Below, in pieces: positions 45,020-52,055 of a stretch of DNA of 64,000 nucleotides. The stretch's first letter is position 1. Each line of letters starts with the position of its first letter. Source of the stretch: an uncultured Candidatus Melainabacteria bacterium (lineage in GTDB: Bacteria > Cyanobacteriota > Vampirovibrionia > Gastranaerophilales > Gastranaerophilaceae). The stretch spans positions 1-64,000 of the forward strand of contig CAKULF010000008.1 of the NCBI GenBank assembly GCA_934667125.1, given 5' to 3'. The position numbers and the translations under genes were made by a program. The notes under the pieces are model-generated. The model made no database searches and was not told where the DNA came from. It was given only the letters and a program-made list of their open reading frames with translations.

Positions 45020-46219
45020 GTGATGTATAAGAAAATTAATAACGCTTTTTCGCTTGTTGAATTAATGATAAGCCTTATAACCGTTTCTTTGATAAGTGCT
45101 GCTTTTGCGCCCGTTATAACAAAAAAATTATCAAAATCGACTGTGACGGTCAAAAGTGCCGTTTCTGCAATTCGTTCTGATTGTGCTAAATTTGAAGATA
45201 ATGGCGGAAAATGCAGTGCTTGTATAGATGACGCTTGTTTATTATGCGATATTAATTGCAATGAAAATCAATATAAAAATATAGGAAAATGCCTGTGTGA
45301 AAACTGTTCCTTAAGAAGTGAGGGTTGCTTATTCTGCTCCAGCAAGGGTTGCGATAAATGCCAAGATGGTTATTATATTGATGAAACTCTAAAATGCGTT
45401 AAATGTCCAAAAGGGAGCAAATGCCCAAATGGAATAAATGTTGAGCTTTGCCCGATAGGGTTTTACCAAGATGAAGAAAAGAAAGCAGCTTGCAAACCTT
45501 GTTTAACAAGCAATGGAAACTATAGCAACAAAGAGGGTTCAATCGCTTGTCTATCTTGCGTTGCAGGTCAATACACGGTTGATAAAAACTGGGATTGGCA
45601 TTGGGATGGAAAAGAGCATCATGGAACAGCTTGCGCCACTTGTCCTGCTGGATATTATTGTCCTGATGGTAAAAGCGCTTTTGTTTGTGGAAACAATAAT
45701 TATCAGGATGAAACAGGAAAAACAACCTGTAAAGGCTGTCCAACAGGAACTTATAGCCCAAACTCTCCAAGCTCTTCATGTTCAGCATGTGACGGAAAAT
45801 GTACAGCCTGCTATCAAAGCGCAACAAATTGCTCAAGCTGCAATAGTGGATATTATTTATCAAGTTCAAGTTGCAACTCTTGTCCTGCTAATGCCAGCTG
45901 TTCAGGCGGAACGGGAGGATTTAGCTGTAATAGCGGATATAAAATATCGGGTTCAACCTGTGTGTTGGATAAGTGCCCAAATGGTCAATATAAGTGCGGA
46001 ACAAGCTGCTGCGGCTGTCCATCTAACGCAAGCTGTAACGGTTATACGTTTTCTTGTAATAGCGGATATACTTGGAACGGGTATCAATGTAACCAAGATT
46101 GTCACTGGCAAAATGTAAAAATTGGAAATGCTGTTAACGGAAAATGCCGTTCAGGCTGGTATACTGCGTCTGGTTGGGCAGGACCCGGATGTTATCAATC
46201 TAACTGGGTATGTAACTAG
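45020..46219 (+). CDS. Type IV pilin-like N-terminus fused to a cysteine-rich repeat region
   Basis: About 399 residues (GTG 45020; ATG 45023 also possible; AAGGA upstream). The start KKINNA-FSLVELM is a prepilin signal: short basic leader, cleavage before Phe10, Glu at +5, then a ~20-residue hydrophobic helix. Cleavage would follow Ala rather than the usual Gly. After residue 50 there are about fifty cysteines in C-x2-C-x(5-8)-G-[YF] units (CPAGYYCPDG, CNSGYYLSSSSC), the style of GCC2/GCC3, furin-like or Giardia VSP modules. Likely an exported, disulphide-rich pseudopilin or adhesin. Partner pilus genes are not in the window. Confidence 0.8.
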   Translation: MMYKKINNAFSLVELMISLITVSLISAAFAPVITKKLSKSTVTVKSAVSAIRSDCAKFEDNGGKCSACIDDACLLCDINCNENQYKNIGKCLCENCSLRSEGCLFCSSKGCDKCQDGYYIDETLKCVKCPKGSKCPNGINVELCPIGFYQDEEKKAACKPCLTSNGNYSNKEGSIACLSCVAGQYTVDKNWDWHWDGKEHHGTACATCPAGYYCPDGKSAFVCGNNNYQDETGKTTCKGCPTGTYSPNSPSSSCSACDGKCTACYQSATNCSSCNSGYYLSSSSCNSCPANASCSGGTGGFSCNSGYKISGSTCVLDKCPNGQYKCGTSCCGCPSNASCNGYTFSCNSGYTWNGYQCNQDCHWQNVKIGNAVNGKCRSGWYTASGWAGPGCYQSNWVCN

Positions 46220-46245
46220 ATTTCATGTTATTTTGTGTTTGATGT

Positions 46246-46271
46246 CGAGGGCTTCGCCCTCGTTTTTTTTT
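46246..46271 (+). terminator. Terminator after the pilin-like gene
   Basis: GC-rich 7-bp stem CGAGGGC/GCCCTCG with TTC loop and nine T residues. Confidence 0.92.
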
Positions 46272-46578
46272 ATTCGTTGCTTTTGATATCCCTTAAAACC
46301 TCTGTTTTTATTAAAATGCATTTACATAAAATACATAATCAAAAATGAAAAATTGGCTATCAAAGAATAACTTTTTTCTGAAATTTTCTTCTAACTTTCA
46401 AAAAGTTTAAGACTCTAAAACGTGGTTCAGGGTGTCGGTTTTGGGGATGTTGGAGTGGCTATGGATGATAATAATTGTTGATAGTAAAATCCAACTTGCT
46501 TAATTGTTTAACAATAAAAGCGGCTATCGACAATTTTTCTTTTTGGTCTTTCATTGATAGCCATTTTTGCACTCTATA
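46272..46578. repeat. Intergenic repeats: GATAGCC motifs and one 100-bp dispersed element
   Basis: No gene. GGCTATC motifs occur at 46354-46367 and 46522-46530, with the complement at 46554-46563. The segment 46354-46455 (GGCTATCAAAGAAT... to GGGGATGTTGGAG) has a diverged second copy at 51669-51770 in the same orientation; both include a GTTCAGGGTG core. Confidence 0.75.
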
Positions 46579-46941
46579 TTAGTTTTCAACCCCCTCATAA
46601 ATCAACTCTCCGTCGCTATTCCATCTTCTGGTTATCCCATTAGCCAATCTTTCCATCTCTATCCCTCCACCATTATAATATCTTCTTTCGGTTCCATCAG
46701 CCAATTTCTCATAAGCCAAATTCTTGCTTCCCTTATACCACTCTTTTTCAGAGCCATCAGGAAGTTTTTCAAAATATAAATGACCTGTATAATAATCCCA
46801 TTTTCTTTCGGTGCCATCAGCTAATTTTTCAGATTCTTTTTGGTGATTACTAGCGTTGTAATATGTTATTATTGGCTTATTTTGCTTTTGTTTTCCTTTG
46901 AAATATGTGTTTGAAAAATTATTTATAGCTTTAATTGGCAT
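46579..46941 (-). CDS. Short FKG-tagged protein with DG..W repeats
   Basis: 120 residues. N-terminus MPIKAINNFSNTYFKGK is nearly the same as that of the 49876-50754 protein, with FKG at 14-16. It lacks the membrane helix and middle domain of its relatives and goes almost directly into four 19-20-residue repeats (LADGTERKWD.., LPDGSEKEWYK.., LADGTERRYYN.., LANGITRRWNS..). It is a minimal member of the three-gene family. Function unknown; the repeats resemble MORN_2/YwqK modules. Confidence 0.75.
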   Translation of the reverse strand: MPIKAINNFSNTYFKGKQKQNKPIITYYNASNHQKESEKLADGTERKWDYYTGHLYFEKLPDGSEKEWYKGSKNLAYEKLADGTERRYYNGGGIEMERLANGITRRWNSDGELIYEGVEN

Positions 46942-47170
46942 TTTTTCTCGCTTTCATTTGTATTTAATGTTTAAAAGCTCATAAAAAATATTTTTTGCCA
47001 ATATCATAAAACTTCCTCTATATCCTAATTTCCCCTATATATAAAAAAATAATTTTAAAAACTTTAAATTCCCTATTGAATTAATTTGTTAAAGGAATAC
47101 AATTTTTTTTGCCGGACTTTAAAAAACAACAATTAACAATTAATTTTATAGTAAAAAGGAGTAAAAAACT

Positions 47171-48034
47171 ATGTCAAATGACAACAAAGACTGTTTGGCA
47201 CCAAATGAGGTGGCTCACGGATTTAGTGAAAAAGTTATGCCTGCAAAAGCAGGATATAGAAAATCAAAAATGTTTGTATTAGCAATTGCAGCAGGTGCGT
47301 TTATCGCTTACGGTGCGCAAGTTAGCTTAACTGTTTCAACAGGTGCAGCTGATACATTAGGTTGGGGACCAAGCAAATTAATCGGAGCTATGGTTTTCGC
47401 TGCAGGTTTGATGATGGTTGTTTTAACAGGAGCAGAACTATTCACAGGCAACGTTATGATGATGTTTTCTGTTATCGAAAAGAAAATCAGCTGGGCAAAA
47501 TTATTCAGAAGTTGGTCAATTGTATATCTTGGAAACTTCGTTGGTTCTATTTTGCTTGCTCTTTTGGTTTTCTTTGGTGCAATTTGCCACAATGACCACG
47601 ATTTACTTGGCGCAACAACATTAATCAACGCTCATATGAAAGTTAATCTTTCTTTTGTTGAAGCTCTTTGCAGAGGTATTCTTTGTAACTGGTTGGTTTG
47701 TTTAGCTGTTTGGATGGCTACAAGCTCAAAACGTGTTATCGGTAAGATTTTTGCAATCTTCTTCCCAATTATGACATTCGTTGCTTCAGGTTATGAACAC
47801 TCTGTTGCAAATATGTTCTTCATTCCATCAGGAATTTTAATGAAAAGTGTTCCATCAGTTGTTGCTGCAAGCGGTTTAACAGACCCACAATTAGCAAGTT
47901 TAACTTGGAAAACTTTCTTTGTAAATAACTTAATCCCTGTAACTATTGGTAATATCATCGGTGCTTTGGTATTCGTTGTATTACTTTTCTGGATTGCTTA
48001 TTTAAAAGATGATCACAAAGAAAATCAAGATTAA
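47171..48034 (+). CDS. Formate/nitrite transporter (FNT) family channel
   Basis: 287 residues, six membrane helices. Family signatures: GAELFTGNVMM, RGILCNWLVCLAVWMA, GYEHSVANMFFIP (with the central pore His) and NLIPVTIGNIIGA. Closest in style to FocA, so formate export/import is most likely, but NirC or an HSC-type channel cannot be excluded; no pflB or nitrite reductase is nearby. AAAAGGAG ribosome binding site and its own terminator. Confidence 0.92.
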   Translation: MSNDNKDCLAPNEVAHGFSEKVMPAKAGYRKSKMFVLAIAAGAFIAYGAQVSLTVSTGAADTLGWGPSKLIGAMVFAAGLMMVVLTGAELFTGNVMMMFSVIEKKISWAKLFRSWSIVYLGNFVGSILLALLVFFGAICHNDHDLLGATTLINAHMKVNLSFVEALCRGILCNWLVCLAVWMATSSKRVIGKIFAIFFPIMTFVASGYEHSVANMFFIPSGILMKSVPSVVAASGLTDPQLASLTWKTFFVNNLIPVTIGNIIGALVFVVLLFWIAYLKDDHKENQD

Positions 48035-48047
48035 TTTTAAAAAACTT

Positions 48048-48086
48048 AAAGTGGCTGATAAATTAATTTTACAGCCACTTTTTTTA
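48048..48086 (+). terminator. Terminator after FNT gene
   Basis: 10-bp stem AAAGTGGCTG/CAGCCACTTT, 14-nt loop, and a T tract. Confidence 0.87.
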
Positions 48087-48121
48087 TGATAAGATATTTA
48101 AGCTCGAAGTATTAACAAAAA

Positions 48122-49342
48122 ATGAAAAAGATTTTATTTACATTATTCTTATTTTTATTGACTTCATCAATGGTAGTAGCTGTTGATGACGTTTTTGCTG
48201 AAGAAAATCTTAATTTGAATAACGAAGTTCAAAAAGATAAAAAAGAAGAAATTTTTGAACAACCAATATTACTAGAACCCGAAGAAACCGCTCCAAAAGA
48301 GGAAGAACAATCCCAAGAAGAACCAAAATTCAAAACAATGCTAAAAGGGATTGTTGAACAAGAATATGCACTTAACGATATAAGCGGGCTTTTTAAGTCA
48401 TATTTAACACATAATTATGAAAAAGGGCCTTTGAAAAGTACAACCTTGCAAATGAGCAACATAATGAATTGGACCGAAAAATTCGATAAGGGCGATTCTG
48501 ATTTTGCTTATGACTACAATACGATTAACGTTGGAATTAAAGGTCAATTCAGAAGCGAAAAAGAATCATATAACTTATTGTTTGATTTAACACCTGATAT
48601 TCACGATAATTTTTGGCATAGATTGGTTTTAGATGCGTTTATTCAAACAAAACGTATTCCACATCACACTGTTCAATTCGGTACTTTCCGTCCGACAGTT
48701 GGAATTGAGGGAACTCAAAGCCCGTTCTTATTACCATTTGCAAACAGAACCCAAATTGGCAGAAACTTTGGTAACGCAAGAAAAACAGGTTTAAAAATCA
48801 GCGGTGATTATAAATATGTTGACTATTCTCTTGAAGGATATAGCTCAGATGTACGATATAGTGAGTTTTTCCCTGGGGTTGAAGGTGTAGCTTGGATTAA
48901 TTTTAAGCCATTAGCAAATATTGAAGAAAAAGCAGGAAAACTTAAAATTGGTGGCGGTATTCAGGCAGGGGACAGAAACGGCGTGCATTATAATGTTGGT
49001 CAAGCCGCAATGCAATATGATTATAAACGATTTGAATTGAAGTCTGAATTTGCTTATGCTGATGGGTCAAATGGCTCAACGGGCTTGTCTGGCAAGAAAA
49101 GATGGGGCTATAATGCAACGATTGCTTATATGATAACTAAAAAAATCCAATTTTTGTTGAGATTTGACGATTTTGATAACGATAGAGATGTTAAACATAA
49201 TAATTCAAGAGAATATACCGCTGGGATAAATTATTTTATTTTGGGTCAAAAGCTGAAAGTGGCTTTGAATTATGTTTTTTGCCAAAATCAGGCTAAGGCT
49301 GATTCGCACAAGATTATTTTAATGACGCAGATATTGTTGTAA
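48122..49342 (+). CDS. Outer-membrane porin-like protein
   Basis: 406 residues. Signal peptide 1-20, an acidic Glu/Pro linker to about 75, then alternating amphipathic beta strands rich in Tyr/Gly with turns such as DGSNGSTGLSG and RFDDFDNDRD, ending in a C-terminal strand. The VLDAFIQTKRIPHHTVQFGTFRPTVG part resembles phosphate-selective-type (OprO/P-like) porins. Indicates an outer membrane. No strong ribosome binding site was seen. Substrate not determinable. Confidence 0.72.
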   Translation: MKKILFTLFLFLLTSSMVVAVDDVFAEENLNLNNEVQKDKKEEIFEQPILLEPEETAPKEEEQSQEEPKFKTMLKGIVEQEYALNDISGLFKSYLTHNYEKGPLKSTTLQMSNIMNWTEKFDKGDSDFAYDYNTINVGIKGQFRSEKESYNLLFDLTPDIHDNFWHRLVLDAFIQTKRIPHHTVQFGTFRPTVGIEGTQSPFLLPFANRTQIGRNFGNARKTGLKISGDYKYVDYSLEGYSSDVRYSEFFPGVEGVAWINFKPLANIEEKAGKLKIGGGIQAGDRNGVHYNVGQAAMQYDYKRFELKSEFAYADGSNGSTGLSGKKRWGYNATIAYMITKKIQFLLRFDDFDNDRDVKHNNSREYTAGINYFILGQKLKVALNYVFCQNQAKADSHKIILMTQILL

Positions 49343-49829
49343 GTTGGGTTGGGTTCTATATCATCTTGACGTTGTCTTAAACTATGTTTTGGGGTTGAAA
49401 TACTATTGCTTTTTTATTTTTGTTGTGGATTATGTTTGAAATAATTTATGTTGAAGCTGACCTTGACTATCAAATAAATCTTTAAAATAAAAAATTTATC
49501 GATAGTTGTTTTTTATTTTTTAAATAAGTAGGTCGGAGTTACTAATCCGACAATTATTTATCACCCATAGCTGCCCCTGATACCTTTTTTAGAACGTCCT
49601 CCTGAACCCTTGAAATCCGTTGCCCTGAATTTGTTTTAGGGTCTTTAGATTATTGAAAACCAAACGAAATTTACAAAATAAGTAAATTTTCGATAGCCAA
49701 AATTTATTTCAAAGACATAAATCTTGTAATAGAAACTGGCTATCAAAGAATTTTAAATGCGAAACAAAAATGAGAAATCTTGGCTATTAAAAAAACTTTA
49801 AAATAAGAAATTTAAAATATCCAAAAGTA
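49343..49829. repeat. Repeat-rich intergenic region with a 150-bp composite element
   Basis: No gene. A composite element at about 49597-49750 has a close direct copy at 51040-51190: a CCTCGAAATCCG-like part, a CCCTGAA..TTG..TTTAGGGTCTTT hairpin core, ATTATTGAAAACCAAAC, then TTCGATAGCC and, about 40 bp on, the inverted GGCTATCAAAGAA. A 29-bp palindromic repeat lies at 49528-49556 (listed separately). Further diverged GGCTAT motifs are at about 49460-49510 and 49781. Confidence 0.75.
49528..49556 (+). repeat. 29-bp palindromic repeat, left copy
   Basis: Core GTCGGA-GTTACTAA-TCCGAC, bounded by GTAG and AATTA. Its reverse complement occurs at 50898-50926 with one mismatch in 29. The pair brackets the 49876-50754 gene in opposite orientations. 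Confidence 0.85.
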
Positions 49830-49864
49830 AATAAAGCCGAAAGTTTGTCGCTTTCGGCTTTATT
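49830..49864. terminator. Terminator of the FKG/DG..W gene
   Basis: 14-bp stem AATAAAGCCGAAAG with complement, 7-nt loop; minus-strand reading continues TTACTTTTGG. Confidence 0.82.
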
Positions 49865-49875
49865 GCAATCATTTC

Positions 49876-50754
49876 TTATTTTATTTCTTGTCCGTTAATG
49901 TCAAAATGTTTTATTGTTCTATCAGGAAATCTTTCATATCTTAATTGCCCATTTTCATACCACCATTTTTCTGTTCCATCGGTAAACGTTTCACAACGTA
50001 ATTGCCCATTTTCATGCCACCATTTTTGTGTTCCATCGGGAAATGTTTCATGAATTAATTGCCCATTTTCTTGCCACCATTTTTCTGTTTTATCGGGAAA
50101 TGTTTCATATTGTAATTGCCCATTTTTATACCACCATTTTTTTGTTCCATCGGAAAATGTTTTAAAATTTAGCTTTCCATCTTCGGAAAATCCAAGTTCC
50201 GTTTCTCTTATAACTTTGCCTTCTGAATTTAAAGTTGTAATTTTTGTCCCAACGCGAGAATTATAAGGGTTGTAACTACCGTATTCAAATTTCTTAGTTA
50301 TATTTTTTGACCCTTCTCTAACACTTTGCATAATTTTTCCATTTTCATAAGTTGATGTAATTTTATCGCCACCAGTCAAAGTATCGGATATTGTTCCTGT
50401 GAATTTTTCACCATTGATTGAAGCAATGCCTTTGTCAAATTTAATGTCAGCTAATTTAAAATTTTGTGCAGCTTGAGTAGCCTTTTGAGTTACTCCTTGA
50501 GTTGCTTCGCTTACAACTTCTTGAGCTTTCTCTGTTAAATTTTGAACAGTTTTATCATCAACAGCCCTTCCGCTCTTAACCTTAGCTGCTATCGTAGCGC
50601 CTGCAATAGCCACGGTTGCAGCGGCAGCTAAACCGATAGCCAATTTCTTTTTCCCGTCCTTAATTTGTTCAGGTGTCTTTTGCGCTTTTTCTTCTTTTTT
50701 AACTTTATTTCCTTTAAAAGATGTGCTAGAAATATTGTTAATTGCTTTAATCAT
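49876..50754 (-). CDS. FKG-tagged, membrane-anchored protein with five DG..W repeats
   Basis: 292 residues from ATG 50754 (AAAGGA 8 nt upstream; an in-frame TTG at 50760 is less likely). Starts MIKAINNISSTSFKGN; hydrophobic Ala-rich helix at about 38-57; a variable Ala/Gln stretch; a unique region beginning IKFDKG; and a C-terminal block of four exact-length 19-residue repeats (FPDGTQKWWHENGQLRCET type) plus a partial fifth. Shares whole-length similarity with the 15502-16434 protein (KTP.QIK.GKKKLA, AATVAIA, SG..VD.K.VQNL). Bracketed by an inverted 29-bp repeat. Function unknown. Confidence 0.82.
   Translation of the reverse strand: MIKAINNISSTSFKGNKVKKEEKAQKTPEQIKDGKKKLAIGLAAAATVAIAGATIAAKVKSGRAVDDKTVQNLTEKAQEVVSEATQGVTQKATQAAQNFKLADIKFDKGIASINGEKFTGTISDTLTGGDKITSTYENGKIMQSVREGSKNITKKFEYGSYNPYNSRVGTKITTLNSEGKVIRETELGFSEDGKLNFKTFSDGTKKWWYKNGQLQYETFPDKTEKWWQENGQLIHETFPDGTQKWWHENGQLRCETFTDGTEKWWYENGQLRYERFPDRTIKHFDINGQEIK
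49879..50157 (-). repeat. 57-bp tandem repeats inside the FKG/DG..W gene
   Basis: Four 57-bp units (49930-50157) plus a partial one (49879-49929), each encoding F.DGT.KWW..NGQL..ET. The plus strand shows the recurring AATTGCCCATTTTC and CCACCATTTTT blocks. The high DNA identity favours unit gain and loss. Confidence 0.9.
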
Positions 50755-50897
50755 TGCCAAATTCCTTTCAAAATTAGATTATTATATACCTACAAAAACC
50801 GTGTTTTTCTTTTTTTGATATTTCGACACACCTTTTTAACAAAAATTTACAATTAAGGAAAAATGCTTTAAAAAACAGCTAGATATTTTTAAACCTT

Positions 50898-50926
50898 TAA
50901 TTGTCGGATTAGTAAATCCGACCTAC
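50898..50926 (-). repeat. 29-bp palindromic repeat, right copy (inverted)
   Basis: Reverse complement of the copy at 49528-49556 with one mismatch; internally GTCGGATT-AGTA-AATCCGAC, so it can fold by itself like a REP element. Confidence 0.85.
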
Positions 50927-51338
50927 TCTCTATTGTAAATAGAATTTATCTATTTTAAATAGAGTTAATAACCACATTTTCCAATTAACCAATCAACCAT
51001 CAATCCCCACCAAAATATCACCTTGAACCCTCAATTTCGTCCTCCTAAACCCTCGAAATCCGTCGCCCTGAACTTGTTTTAGGGTCTTTAGATTATTGAA
51101 AACCAAACAAAAATCTAAAAACTATTAATTTTTCGATAGCCAAAATCTATCTCAACATTGATTATTCAACAAGCACCGATTATCAAAGAAGTTTAAAAAA
51201 CCCTGTAATTAATTATTTTAAACATAATTCTTCGCAATAGAAAACTGCTATCAAAGAAATCTTTAGAACAAAAAAATCGCCGGTAGCCGCAAGTTTCTAA
51301 CCTCTCTTTGGTTATAAATCTCGCTTTTAATTTGTTCA

Positions 51339-51373
51339 TTTTCTTTTTCTTTTTGGCATTAAGAAAAAGAAAA
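51339..51373. repeat. 13-bp perfect hairpin
   Basis: TTTTCTTTTTCTT and its exact complement around TTTGGCATT; lies 38 bp before the branched element and may be part of the same unit. Confidence 0.75.
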
Positions 51374-51410
51374 CGGAACCAAAAGTAAAAAGAAAAAGCC
51401 TGAATATCAT

Positions 51411-51536
51411 TAACCAAAACCCTCGAAAGGAGAGTCGGGCGCACTAGAAAGCTAACAGACATTAGTTGCGCTTTTCATATTTTGACTTTCATGAGGGTAG
51501 CTTACCCTCCCACCTTTCGTTTGTGGGTTTTGGTTA
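51411..51536. repeat. Branched (cruciform-type) palindromic element
   Basis: Outer stem 12 bp perfect (51411-51422 with 51525-51536, TAACCAAAACCC), second stem 7 bp (CGAAAGG 51424-51430 with 51513-51519), inner hairpin 1 (GCGCACTA 51439-51446 with TAGTTGCGC 51463-51471), inner hairpin 2 (GAGGGTA-GCT-TACCCTC 51493-51509). All four helices nest without conflict, giving a multibranch fold in RNA or single-stranded DNA. Confidence 0.72.
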
Positions 51537-52004
51537 GTTGGTTGTAATTTTTGCTATACTATAAACTTCTTTGATAGCCAAAGGGTTAATACGAATACTG
51601 TTCTTTTGCTTTGTTTTGCATAAGGCAAACGTCAAGTTAATTGACGAAAATAACATTAGGATAAGAACTGGCTATAGAAGAATTGCTTATTTTATAATTT
51701 TCTTCCAATCCTCAACGACTCAAAGACTCTGAAACGAGTTCAGGGTGACATTTTAGAGGGGATGTTGGAGCATACACTGGTTTAAAAGTTTAGCAATTAT
51801 TAAACAAAAAATAGTATTAATAAAATTAATACTTAAACAAAATCTGGCTATCGGTAAATCTTTAACTTCCTGATTTTTTTGATAGCTAACAGTTGTTTAT
51901 TATTTAAACTCTACTGCAAGTAGAAAAACTCTATTATAAGTTCCAATTTAATCTAAAATTCTATCCACAGTAGAATAATTCTACTTTGAATAGAGTTTTG
52001 AAAT

Positions 52005-52047
52005 AATAAACAGGGTCGATGTAAATTTATAATCAACCCTGTTTATT
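52005..52047. terminator. Terminator of the coiled-coil gene
   Basis: 12-bp stem AATAAACAGGGT/ACCCTGTTTATT around a 19-nt loop, just past the stop at 52056 on the minus strand. Confidence 0.8.
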
Positions 52048-52055
52048 AATTGATT

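Larger units (their letters stand above)
50755..52004. repeat. 1.25-kb gene-free region packed with repeats
   Basis: No credible gene. Contents in order: right copy of the 29-bp repeat (50898-50926); two TCTAY-N5-RTAGA palindromes (50929-50963); second copy of the 150-bp composite element (51040-51190); GATAGCC/GGCTATC motifs at 51245, 51281, 51570, 51668, 51844 and 51881; a 13-bp A/T hairpin (51339-51373); a branched palindromic element (51411-51536); a second copy of the 100-bp element (51669-51770); and three more TCTAY-N5-RTAGA palindromes (51910-51994). Confidence 0.75.

Noticed and set aside
45399..46118. Overlapping frames of 156 and 201 codons in the pilin-like gene
   Set aside because: Shadows caused by the cysteine-biased codon pattern of the real gene; they lack start signals and protein-like composition.
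51193..51462. Minus-strand 89-codon frame
   Set aside because: It runs through hairpins and dispersed repeats, encodes Phe/Lys low-complexity sequence, and has no ribosome binding site; treated as non-coding.
51411..51536. Retron msr-msd or group II intron fragment
   Set aside because: Inverted repeats and stems fit superficially, but there is no reverse transcriptase gene nearby and no retron guanosine or intron domain V/VI motif was recognised.
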